Part shown: positions 14,389-25,480 of the stretch, one piece after another
Layout: every line of letters begins with the position of its first letter
How positions within the stretch are numbered: position 1 is the stretch's first letter
Source of the DNA: Amblyornis subalaris
Lineage: Eukaryota > Chordata > Aves > Passeriformes > Ptilonorhynchidae
NCBI GenBank assembly: GCA_018881555.1
Contig: JACAXG010000070.1
Location: 124,001-188,000, forward strand
DNA: 64,000 bases
Direction: 5' to 3'
Translations under genes and position numbers: made by a program
The notes under the pieces: model-generated
Told to the model about the DNA's origin: nothing
The model's input: the letters and a program-made list of their open reading frames with translations, nothing else
Database searches by the model: none

Positions 14389-15978
14389 GTAAGGANCTTC
14401 TAAAAACCCTACATTCTTCATGAATATACAGCAGCACAGTTCTTCATATCTTGCAGTGACATTGATAAAGCCTTCTCAAATGTACATACTTCATCTTTTT
14501 GCTCTGGCAATCTAGCAGAACACTTGAACGGTGTTACCTGTTTCTGCTTTTGACCTTTCCACACTGCCATCAAATACTCCTGTTGGGTTTGGTTTTAAGT
14601 TAATCCTTATTTTGACAAACAATTAAAATACCAATTTAATGCACTAGAGAAAGGTGTATGGTCTCTGATAGACTTGGGTTTTGTCACCTTTATATTATCT
14701 TTTTAATTAATAAAACATAAGAAAAATCTCATTATTCGTAAGAAAATCTTATTTGCATAAGATTCACTTATAATTAATTTTTATATATATTAAATCAGTT
14801 GACTAATAGTGGCCAAACCAAGAGATTTTTTCATTTTATACAGAAAAAAATATTTTGTCCTAACCAACCAAGTGCAATATCATGCTATCTTTGTTTACTC
14901 GTGCTTCTGTCTTTTGTAATTGTTGTGTATTGTCTCAGATGAAGTCCAGATTTTACTCTTGACTTCAGTGAAACAGTTCACAATATGTGAATTTAAGAAT
15001 GTATGTAAGTCTTTGTGAGATTAGGACTTTATATGCCACGATTATAAGAGGCATCAAAAGCTGCTGNTTTTGTGTATACATGTGCACGTCTGTATCCCAC
15101 ACATGTAGTTCACCACCAGACATGCTGCTTTCACACTTTATACTGAACTTGAGATAGCACTATTACATTTGGATCAATTAGAGTTTGTCTATTCCTGAGG
15201 TCAAGATTTCTGATGGTATTTAGCTGCTGTTTCTTAAGCATTGGGAGAATTGCCCAGTAGTATTGTCTNTGTCCAGCTGTAGTGCAATTCTTGGAAACAA
15301 ATACAGCACCAGATATCAACATCTGAGCCAACAGTTGGAAAGTAGCTGACCAACCAATAGAACTGGGAATACAAATTTTTATTTTGTGTTTCTAAGCACT
15401 GTCTCCTGCCATGTACAGTTCAGTCTTAATCAGTGAGTTCTTAGAGTCAGAAGCTGCCTATGGGGTTATACATGTGTAAAGAAGGCCTTTTCCATTACTG
15501 ATCCATATTGACAGTCTCATTTCCTCTCATGCCAGTGTCTGTAAATTCTCAGCTCTTTGTTAAAAAGGCATGAGGTTCATTGCATAAACTTAGCAAACCA
15601 GCCTACAGGAATCATTGCTTTCAACTTTGAATTCTTAAAGGTAGCTTTAAGCTCTGAAGAGTAATGGGCTTTCAGCCGTAATTCTAATTTCAAATTGCTT
15701 ACTATTTCCAAGGAATTTAATATCCTGTGTAATTATTTAGATAGAGCACTGCATAACTTTAGTGAAGATGAGTACGTATAGAGGTTACAGCTATTCATGT
15801 AGTGTCTCAGTTGAATTATAAACATATGCTGCTGTCCTTCAGCTTTTCCTCTTTTGTCTTAGAAATCCATACCATACCCATACCCAAACACTAATTTGGT
15901 TTTTATTTTTTAAATTATTTCTCCTAACACCTGTAGAGGAGGAATATTGTCAGTGTGCACATATTACTAAATTATTTT

Positions 15979-15993
15979 TATATATATATATAT
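15979..15993. repeat. (TA)n microsatellite
   Basis: A run of about seven uninterrupted TA units inside the last BTBD9 intron. Confidence 0.8.
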
Positions 15994-17573
15994 TAAACAG
16001 GTGGTCTGTAATCTTTTTTCATACGTTTTAATTCTCCAAAGAAGGCAGCAAGATATTTTTCATATTTCAAATTTAAATAATAACAGTGTAACCAAAGTCA
16101 TGGTTTGTTCTATAGGTTCAGTAGTCTCTTCAGTAAGAATACAAGCAGTTTCCAGAATTACTTGCCCACACCTGGTTGTACAGTATGTCAAACCATTTTC
16201 ATTTTAAATAAAATATATTAATAGCAGCATATTCTTATCAAGGAGTATTACTGTAATAGGTACAAAATACTCCTTACTTGTTCTACCAACACAAACCTTT
16301 GAACTTTGAAACACAATCCATACATCCCAAAGGGAAGAGTTGATTTTTGGAATTGAAAAAAATCCCATAAAATTTCTCCATTTTGTGAATTATTTAATCT
16401 TTTAAACTCATCTTTTCCTTTGTCGTGTTTTCCATGTTTTGAAAGACATGATGTTCACAGATTTTTTGACCTGGAGTTTGAATAGTTTTTGGTATATTAG
16501 AACATGATAGAAGTGTAACTTTCTGTTTTCTTGAGCTTACAGATATCCTACTTTTGTAGAGAAAAGAACTATTTTTCCTTAGTCCTTGTCATAATTTATT
16601 TGTCAGACATGTCACTCCTGATACTTCATGTAAGTTTCATCTTGTTACTCCTCTCCAATATTACTGACCTGGAAAGGACACCTAGCTGCTGATGTGAGAG
16701 TTTTCTCTTACAAATTACTGCACCAGTGTATATGTACTTGGTCGTCCTGCTTTGTGTGTCTGACCTTTCTTAAAATATCCATGAAGGGTAGAACATGATG
16801 TGGGTCATAGGATGATACTAAACTGTCATCTTTTTCTTTTGAGAGCACATGCAAGATTGTTTAAGTGATACTGTTCTGAAATGCTTCATTCCGATACCAG
16901 ATGAAGCAGTTGAGCTTGACTGTGCTTCTTGGTCTTAGGCTTCTCTCACATGCTGTATTCTTTATGTGTTGAGGTGGCAGAGTAACCGAGAATAATGTTC
17001 TAAATCCACAGGCTTGTGAATGTGCCAGGTGTTTTGACCATTAAGAATTCAATATGAAAGAACCAGTAAAAATGAAAGTTACCATTTAAGAATTTGTTAC
17101 TTCTGACTTTCTAGACTAGTATTAGCTAAATTTCAGTGCTATCCACACCATGTTTAAAAAGGCTGTACCTCTGTACCTTTACATACTTTACCTGTATGTA
17201 GAGTGGGGTTTTAGATGAGAAACGCTATTATTGTGGGATACAGTAGAAATACAGAATCTTCTGACTTTGAGACCGCCATCCCATTCATTAGACTGTGCTG
17301 CCTTGCAACAGCATTTTACGGAGGTGCACTGATGAGAGAATGTTCTTTTCTGCAAGGTCTTATCCTGAAACGTGCAGCTGGAAAAATACAATAGCTGTTA
17401 CTTCAAAAACATGGGAGTAGTATGAATGCAAAAAGGGCTTCTCTAGAAGTGTAGCTAAATACAAAAATTAGCTTCTCAAGAACTGTAACAGATGGAGAGA
17501 ATTCATGCCAGTGTAGGAATTAGTTCAGCTTTAGGAAAAGACTCACCAGAAGAAATGCAGAGGAAAACCATTT

Positions 17574-17690
17574 TGTGCACATGTGTCTGTGTGTGGGTAT
17601 GGGTGCAGATTTGTAATCTGTTCATATATGTATATATAAAGGCATAGCAATACATCTTTATGTGAGCGGGAGTGTATATATAGAAATATA
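17574..17690. repeat. Degenerate TG/TA-rich simple sequence
   Basis: Interrupted TGTGTG, TATGTATATATA and GTGTATATATAG runs suggest an old dinucleotide microsatellite. It explains the Cys/Tyr/His-rich chance ORFs on the opposite strand. Confidence 0.6.
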
Positions 17691-19021
17691 AGCATGTATT
17701 GCTGTGTATCTGCATAAAAAGTGTACACTGAGAGGCACAAGAAAATATAATGGGGATTAAATCAAAACCAAGTAGTGACTGTGAAGATTTTTTTTTATTC
17801 GTTTTATGTATGCTGTCAGAATTTGAATTAACTACCTACATGTTCAGAAAAGTCCTGGGGCTGTTGCAAACATGTCAGTGCAGATGTCTGCTCAATGTTC
17901 ACTTGAGCAGGGATGGTCAAAAAGAATAATAGGATTTTAGGTTGTATTGAAGAAAGGATAGAAAATATAATATTCTGTAGTCTTGTATGAATATGTAGTA
18001 TATCCAGATCTTGTTTATGATATTTGATTTTGCCCACATTAACTTGAAAGGGTGTGGGAAAGGGCAGTTAAGATTATAAGGGATTACCTTTCTTTGTGAG
18101 AAGAACTTTAAAGACATGATCTACTTGCAAGAAGAATAATAGAAGGTGTCATAAAAGTATATGAAGTTAAGAAAAGACAATAATTTTAAAATTCAGGATT
18201 TAATATTCATCAAGCTTTAGCTTTAAAACTACAATGCATGGTAAAATAGCAAATTTTAAAGCAGCGTAGGAAAAGATTTATGTTTAGTATGTGGCAAATC
18301 TGTGCAATTCGTAGCAATGAGAAATCATATGGAAAGAAGTTTTGTAACAATTTTAAGGAGTTCCTCCCCCTTCTTCTCCCAGGCTCTTCAAGAACAAGTA
18401 GAAGTAAGTAAAGTAGAAAATAAATTGGAAAAAATGCTTAAGCACGTGGTCCCCTTACTCTAAGATACAGTCACCTGTACACTGGTCCCAAGTATTGTTT
18501 GAAACATCATAAAATGATCACTGTTTGAAATGGAATATTTCATCTGATGAAGCAGCAGCCTCCTTGGACACTCTGAATGCATTTCTACTACTCCAGGACT
18601 TTGTCTGTAGAGCTGCCATTGCTATTTCAGCAGAGGGCAATCTTGAAATAGAATCGTGTTGGTAATGATTTAAATTTCATTTCTGATGTGCATGAACATT
18701 CAGCCTTTTGAGGAAATTATTAGATCATAATAATCATAAGATATGTTTAAGACAATTAATATAATTGTTGTTATCCGATAGCATGTTGCAGGTATTTCTG
18801 CTATTTGGCAAAGAAAAACATAATTTGCAAATATCCCTATCTGCTTTGGAAGCATCTTTTTGATTTTTAGTGCCATATGTAAAGGTTGGTATAATTTGAA
18901 GGCCTTCTCTTGCTCCAGTGTTGCCCTTGTCTAATGTTTATTGCCTATAGATAAATGTTTTTGACCTCATGGTGAAACATTCTATTTTGACTAATTACTT
19001 TGTCACTGAGCTGGCCTGCAT

Positions 19022-19051
19022 ACTTCCATATAGACTTCCATATAGACTTCA
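19022..19051. repeat. 12-bp direct tandem repeat, two full copies plus a partial
   Basis: ACTTCCATATAG occurs at 19,022-19,033 and 19,034-19,045, followed by the partial copy ACTTCAT. It lies about 70 bp upstream of the BTBD9 terminal-exon acceptor, outside the polypyrimidine tract. Confidence 0.85.
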
Positions 19052-19120
19052 TCTTATTTTGATCATGCTTTTGCCAGCATTAAATTGTTTTGCTTTATCT
19101 TCATTTTTTGTTCTCTCCAG

Positions 19121-19225
19121 GTATTTCACTGTGTGCATTTTGAGTGCCCAGCACAAAACAGTACCCACAAGGACGAGAGTAGTAAGGAAGTAGCAACAAC
19201 AGAGGTGGGGACTGGTGGACAATAG
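19121..19225 (+). CDS. BTBD9: BTBD9 terminal coding exon with an early TAG stop
   Basis: The acceptor TTCTCTCCAG precedes 34 codons beginning VFHCVHFECPAQ and ending EVGTGGQ, then TAG at 19,223-19,225. The first ten residues are the end of the second discoidin-like domain and match human BTBD9 (VFHCVHFECPEQ, from memory). The remainder is the low-complexity acidic/Ser tail (NSTHKDESSKE), which varies between species. In human the tail continues for about 30 more residues after the glutamine that aligns just before the stop. Here the next codon is TAG in place of CAG. The stop trims only the disordered tail, not a folded domain, so the protein should remain functional. A single-base consensus error is possible, although no N is present nearby. 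Confidence 0.93.
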   Translation, partial: VFHCVHFECPAQNSTHKDESSKEVATTEVGTGGQ

Positions 19226-19306
19226 CTTGTTTCTCACCCTGTTGGAGCTGGTTCCCTGCATTCCCCTCCTGGATCCACCTCGCATTCTCATGCCCACCAA
19301 CCATAA
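19226..19306 (+). other. BTBD9: In-frame BTBD9 tail remnant past the stop (26 codons to TAA)
   Basis: Reading on in frame after the TAG gives LVSHPVGAGSLHSPPGS, then TSHSHAHQP, then TAA at 19,304-19,306. This resembles the human tail, which has LDSH followed by a Ser/Pro-rich PGSNSRS segment and ends in HQ (from memory). The resemblance implies that this was coding until recently, or still is by readthrough or in other alleles. In this haplotype it would be the start of the 3' UTR. Confidence 0.6.
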
Positions 19307-19601
19307 AGGAGGTTGAAAGGGAGCTTTTGCAGCCCTGCTGATGTTCTGTGAAATTATTCAGAACCTTCTTGTGCTGGCACCTTTTCTTTCTTTGTGAATG
19401 AAGGGGACCATGTCTGAAAGCTGGAAATGTTGAAATGGAAAAGGCTGTTTCCCAAGGACATGAAGAGACTGTTTCACTCTCCTCGATTTGTTCGAATCAG
19501 GCTGGTCTCCAAGGGGGGAGAAAATAGGTCTTCAATCTTCATCAAGTACCCCATTAACACCCTACCTCTCTAATCTAACCAAGGCAAGGAGAACAGAAGG
19601 A

Positions 19602-19607
19602 AATAAA
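19602..19607 (+). terminator. Candidate proximal poly(A) signal AATAAA
   Basis: This is the first AATAAA after the BTBD9 stop, about 375 nt downstream. The following 40 bases lack an obvious GU/U-rich element, so it is a weak candidate. Confidence 0.2.
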
Positions 19608-20876
19608 AGGCAGAGCTGCAGTGGAAATCTAAAATTACTCGAGCAGAATGGAAAGCATATGAAATATGCTGGAGGCTTTTATTAGCAAAAAAATGTTTAT
19701 GGAACACATCAGTCCAAAATATATGTTATTTTTAAAAGTGATTCTACATCCATATTCCTTTGTAACAAGTAATCTGTTTTCTAAATAATTTTGACTCTGT
19801 ATTCCACTTTGTCTCTTATTTTTGGCTGTAGCAAATGCTGTACAGTAGATTAAGGAAGTATCAGACATGTTTACCTGCTGAGATGCAAATTCCCTCATTC
19901 ATCAGTGGGATGACAAGAAAAGCATTAATGAGATCAACAAACTAATTAATGTATCTATATTAATCTTGACCTTATTTGACTTTTCAAAGTACAGAATTGT
20001 CATTTCTTACATTCAAAAGGAAGTTCCTAAATGAAACATCCATCTTGAAGAAAATGGTATGTTTCCACTCCTGAAGATGATTATTTAAATTTTGCCTGCA
20101 TTTCTAAGACAACTTGCAACAGAACATTAAAAATGTTTGGTTTAGAAAAGTGGAACTCCATCTGGTCACTGGCAAGCAGTTGTTCAAATACCAAAAGAAG
20201 AATTTGCATTACATTTTTCCAAGAAAAGTTGTTTTACAGGCTGAAGTTAAAAGTGCAAAGGCTGTGTATGCATTAACATTTCTCATAATCTTCATAAAAT
20301 GTGATGCTTTTGCATCATATTGTAAAAGATCTGGTTCTTAATTTACAGCCACAGCATTCATTCTCCATCCATGTCTGTCTGGATTACGTTGCCTGCTACT
20401 TTGCTTATTCTGTTTTCGCACTGATGATGATGCAGTCTCTTACTCTCCCGATCTGTGTGGCTTTTAGGAAGAACTCCATATTGGTCTTTCAGTGTGGGAT
20501 AAAGAGATTTTGTATTAAGGCAAATGTTGATGTAATTGGCAAAATTGATTAGGAGGGTCGTTCGTCCTCACAAAGTATATTATATTGGAAATGTCAGCTA
20601 ACTAGTTTTATGAACTTGGAATTTCCTGTGGTGGTAAATAACCTTGTCAGAAGAAAACAAAGCTAGTGCAGGATAAATACGGTTTTCCTTTGCATAACCA
20701 TAGTGATAAAATGAGTTATACCAACATAGCAAATTGTATGTTAATTTATCACACTACTTAATTTGAAATAATTTCCCTGTTGGATACTAGTTGTGCTAAA
20801 CCCAAGAAGAAATATAATCAGTGGTAGCAATGAATCAGAGGATATTTTGAATAAGAAAAGCGTCCCTTTTCTTTCA

Positions 20877-20882
20877 AATAAA
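20877..20882 (+). terminator. Candidate poly(A) signal AATAAA for BTBD9
   Basis: AATAAA is followed about 20 bases later by TTTATCA and then a T-rich ATTTTTTCATTG stretch, a plausible cleavage and downstream-element arrangement. It would give a 3' UTR of about 1.7 kb. Mammalian BTBD9 transcripts have long 3' UTRs, so more distal sites such as the AATAAA near 21,458 are equally possible. Confidence 0.3.
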
Positions 20883-20899
20883 ATGGATTAGGCTTTATC

Positions 20900-23800
20900 A
20901 ATAATATTATAGTATTTTTTCATTGCCAAATTACAGTTTAGTTCTGGCATTTGCATACAGTTCCCTCCCTTGCCACTGCTGTCTTCTGACTTGTGAATGT
21001 GTGTTGGTGAAGATGGATGCCCACTGTGCTGTATAAAGCTTGTAGTACATGTGCCACAGCTGCCTTAGTCTGGAGTTCTGAGGCAGGATACTGCTTGTGC
21101 CAGCCACCTCCCAGTCTGCAGGGCTGATTACCATATGGCTTAACAGCCTTTGGAGCATGAAAGAACGCTGCTGAGGACACACACCACTCTCTTTTTTATC
21201 TATAAGTCCAAAACGTTGGAATTTCTTTCCCTTGAAAAGTAAAAGCAGAAAACCTTTCCAGTTGCAATCCATGCTGGAATTACTGAGAGGCATGGAGAAT
21301 ATCTTGCCTTTGGTAGAGAAGTCCTTCCCTGTCAGTGGTGTTATTTCTTTGCAGTTTGATCAAGCAAGTCTGTTTTTCTCAAACTGTGGATAAGCAAAGG
21401 GCATAACTTCCCAGCTGTTAGTATTTAGTAGCCACCATTGTAGAGAATGTTAAAAAAAATAAAATCAAAAAAAGGTTGTGCCATCTATTCTGAGTCTAGG
21501 CTCTCAGAGAAAGAATGAGATTTTTCCATTTGTAATCTTCAATGTCCACAGTTAATTTTTATGATACAAATAGGTCTTGTGGACTGTAGCCTACTGCACA
21601 TCTTTTTGATCTTGTCCTGTAACTCATTGTGGAACAGAAATGTCTCTTTATTTCCCGTGACATTCACTCTCTGCCAAGAATCTGGATAAACATATCTGAG
21701 ATTCTCAAAGTAAAAACTCCAAGGTACTACAGACCCTTCAGTTTCCCAACCCCATAAATCAATAAAAGGAAAAAACAACTTTGCATTGTCCCTTTGTGCA
21801 GGTGAATAGCAATTTTTAGTTATTAGACTTATTCTCAGCCACAATGGCCTTTCTCAGAGTCTTTCTTTAGAGGTGCTCTTAGAACCTGTCATCAAGGTGA
21901 GCCCAGTAAGCTCCTAGACTTTTAAGGCAAGCCCTGCCACAAGCCCTTCAGACTTTCAACCTTTACCTTCTTTATTTAAAGAAATAATGTTTATAGAGAG
22001 CTGAACTCTGCTTGGTCTTCTAATATTACCCACCAACAAATGCCCCTACTACTGCATTGCCTAGAAGAGGTCTCTTGTCCTAAACATTTTAGTGTCAGCA
22101 ATGTATTACTAGTGGCAAAGGAAGTTACAAGACAGAACTGATTTGTGGTTTGGTGTGAATGTTCTCATTCTTTCTAATTATTGTCTGTTCTTATTGACTC
22201 CCAATTTCAGATGTACTTCCTGTATATTCTTCTGAAGTGATTTTTTCCTTTCTTTTTTACCTTTGCTTTTCCTTTCATTGAAAGTAAGTTGTGATGTTAT
22301 GGCTTAGTATCAGGGTTTATCAGAGTGATGTAATACTATTTAGTTGCTCAGAACTGTGTAATCACTCATATTCTGTTTGCAGCAGGGATGGAGCAGAACT
22401 GACCAGGTATTCATTGCTTTCTTGTCAGAAACTATAAAATAGACCTGTTGCTAGAGTTGTACATAATGGAACTAACTATATTGACACTATTGATTCTATT
22501 TGGTACTTTAGTATCTTTAAATTCCCCAGGCCTCCTTTTCTCAATTTTAGTTCCATAGGTTCAATTCAGACTTAGACTTAACTCACGTGGAGCTCAACAA
22601 AGGCCTTTCTAAAATCTTTTTATTTAGTCAAATTTTCCTAAGTGAAAATAAAAGGTTTTTTATTCACAGAATGTAGGGGGGAATTATTATCTAAGAAAAT
22701 TAATTTTTGAAGCGAGCAAAAATTGTGCAGCTAAAAATGTTTTAAGATGCTTTTCAAGCCATTTCCAATCAAAAGAAGTTTAAATGGCTGGTAAATGGAA
22801 TTACAGTGAGAGAAGTTAGCCCAAGTCTAATGTAAAAGACGATACAGAGGAGACCACTAATTTTGTTAGAGTAGGAACTCTTCTTCATTGAAGTTTCCCT
22901 TCTTCCTTCAGAGCTCCATTTCTTTCTTCTTTTCTCCATGAAAAGCAGTTTTTCTTTTTTATTATGACAACTCACGCAAGAGCTCAGTGCTTCTCGGCAC
23001 TGCTGAAAAATTTAGTTTAATACATCTTCATCTTTACTAATGATAACATTAGAGAATTTTCAGTTGAGTACCTGACTTGATGAGAGTTGGTTTCCTTGAA
23101 AGAAAGCAAAAGAAGTCTGTAATTGTTTCAGTCTAATTAAATTTTCGGTACAAAAATTAGAAGACAAAGTTAATGCCATTCTTGTCTGATTGTTGTGTTT
23201 TTGTAGTTCTGGTTATAAAGTGACGCCCATTCAGAGATACTTAATAAGGAATTAAAACTTAGATTAGATTTCACATGCTATAGATTGCATTTCTCTGTGA
23301 AGATATTAATTGGCTTATATTTTGACAGGTGTTAGTCTAGTGTCAAATAAACAAGTGAATGCATTGGGAATTTTGTTGTGGCTAGAGTAGTAAGCAGCTT
23401 ATTAGAGCCTGTGAGAGTTAAAGTATTTGAGAGTAAACGTTTAGGCTTGTGCGTCATTATATCAGTTGCCAGAGGACTAAACCATACTTCAAAAATAATT
23501 GTAGATCGCAGAGGATACTTGAGGCCTGGTTTCCACCGCCATTTCTCAGTTAATGGTCTGTTTAGGTTACAATCATTAGTTGCCTCTGAACTGATTGTTG
23601 TTGTTGTCAGTTGTACTAGTTAACTCATAAATATATAGAAGCTCCACAAANCTTTGTTCAGGATACAGAAGTAAAGATCCTGGGTCAAGGAGTGCCTAAA
23701 TATTCACACATACATATATACACACACACATATATATGTATATATATATGTTAAATAGCTAATTATTTACCTTGAATTTAGAACAGTTCTGAAGTTCCAA

Positions 23801-25076
23801 AATGGAAAAAAAAATAACATCTGTGCAGGCACATGTGAAATGCTGCTGTTGTGGTATGGCAGAATGCTGACTATTTTATGGTTTCTTTAAAAGTGCAAAT
23901 GTCTAGAAAAGGTACAGGTGAGCCAGTCCAAGGTTTTTGTCCGATTGCTAAGTATTGGTAATTTGGCTGTAGTGAGGTGTATAAAATACAAAGCAAGTTA
24001 AGTGCTCAACTCAAACACGGGTGTGGTCCAAAGAACACAGANATTCCTCCTAGCTACCTTGTCTGCCATGGCTTGCAGTGCTCACAGAGCGAACCTTCAT
24101 GTGACTTCTGTTACCTACTCAAAGAAACCCTGCAGTCTTTTTGGACCTTCCCAAGCTTTCATTGGAAAGCTTTGGCTGAGGTAATGTCACAGTCTCATGA
24201 TAGAATCTGGGTCTGTGTTTTGAATGCTTACACAAAAAGTTTTAAAGTCACCCTGCAACTTCTTTTAGGTAAAGAAAGCCCAAATTAAAAAGTGCAGTAC
24301 AGTATGAGGAAACTACAGGTATCTGTCATATGCCAATATACTGACTGCCTGTGCAACCACATACGAGTTTTAGCATACTGTATGTGTTTAATTACTGTGG
24401 CATGCCCANATGGTGGAAGTGAAGAATGAGCTCCATAACCCCTGGCATTATACATTTTCACACACCAGTCCTTAGAGAAGTACTTCTCTTGCTGTCCCTT
24501 CCATCCTAATACAATAATACAGCTCAGTGTTCTGAAAAAATTATAATTGATTCCTTATATGAGCATAATGGAATTGAAGTTCAGGTTACTAAAATTTTGA
24601 ATGAGTGGTGGCATCAGCCTGCACAGGTGTAAACATGCCTCTGCAGTGCCTCCTACTACTTTAGGCCTTGGGCTGTCACAGAGGAGGGAAGCTGCATTAT
24701 TGGTAAATGAACTTTTGCTTGTCCTTTTTGTATTTATCATCTTGGCACATCTGTTCTCTTTGTGCAGATGCTCAGTTCAAACAAGGTAACCTAGTTTTTC
24801 ATAGTTTTCAAAATTATCTTCTGACTCCTGAAAACTGTCAGATATACACCAACAACTTCAGTCTGTATTAAGTAGTCTGAGGAATTTACAAAATGAACCT
24901 GTATGGTCTTTTACACCAAATTCTATGTGTCCAAAAAGTACCAGCTGAGTCCTGAAATAACAAGTGAATTGAACAGTATTACTGCTCAGATGAGGATTTG
25001 TGTGTCTAAACTTATGTGCCATGTAGTGCAAGTGAATAGTAGTTATCAGAGTTTCCTTTCAGTAGAGGAAGCAGGG
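20900..25076. other. BTBD9 distal 3' UTR or intergenic DNA, no gene recognised
   Basis: AT-rich sequence without a recognisable exon. It includes a CT-rich patch at about 22,877-22,960 and a CA/TA microsatellite at 23,705-23,750. ORFs of 60-120 codons on either strand have no recognisable domain and overlap one another in several frames, as expected by chance. Confidence 0.6.
23705..23750. repeat. Compound (CA)n/(TA)n microsatellite
   Basis: CACACATACATATATACACACACACATATATATG-type alternation (quoted here only as a pattern) continues into a TATATATATATG run. It is probably length-polymorphic. Confidence 0.85.
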
Positions 25077-25480
25077 AATCATAAAATGGTTGGGTTGGAA
25101 GGGACCTCAAAGATCATCAACTTCCCACCTCCCTCTCATGACAGAGACACATTTCACTAGACCAGGTTGCTCAGAGCCCCATCCAAGCTGGCCTTGAACA
25201 CCTCCAGGGGTGGGGCAGCCACAGCTTCTCTGGGCAGCCTGTTCCAGTGCCTCACCACCCTCACAGCAAAGAATTTCTTCCTAATATCTAATCTAAACTT
25301 ACTCTCTGACAGTTTTAATCCATTCCCCCTTGTCCTGTCACTACATGTCGGTGTAAAACATCCTTCTCCATCTTTCTTGTAGGCTCCCTTTAGGTAGTGG
25401 AAGGCCACAGTCAGGTCATCCCAAAGCCTTCTCTTTTTCACACTGAGCAATCTCAATTCAGCCTTTCCTTCATTCAGATC
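25077..25480 (-). mobile_element. CR1 LINE, 5'-truncated 3' end
   Basis: Reading + to -, the sequence opens with the reverse complement of the CR1 3' terminus (ATCATAAAATGGTTGGG, TTGGAAGGGACCTCAAAGA). It continues through the hallmark blocks GACCAGGTTGCTCAGAGCC, CCTGTTCCAGTGCCTCACC and GAATTTCTTCCTAATATC. On the minus strand the C-terminal end of the CR1 ORF2 protein is still open, with the motifs LDIRKKFFAVRVVRHWNRLP and LEVFKASLDGALSNLV. CR1 encodes an endonuclease/reverse transcriptase and inserts as 5'-truncated copies. This fragment keeps only the 3' end of ORF2 and the short 3' UTR. The 5' boundary near 25,480 is approximate because similarity fades gradually. Confidence 0.95.

Larger units (their letters stand above)
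14389..19120 (+). other. BTBD9: BTBD9 last intron
   Basis: This 4.7-kb intron runs from GTAAGG to TTCTCTCCAG. It is AT-rich and holds a short (TA)n run at 15,979-15,993, a degenerate TG/TA-rich stretch at 17,574-17,690, a 12-bp tandem repeat at 19,022-19,051 close to the acceptor, and an 8-bp-arm hairpin at 14,745-14,764. I see no further exon and no recognisable transposon copy. Confidence 0.85.
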
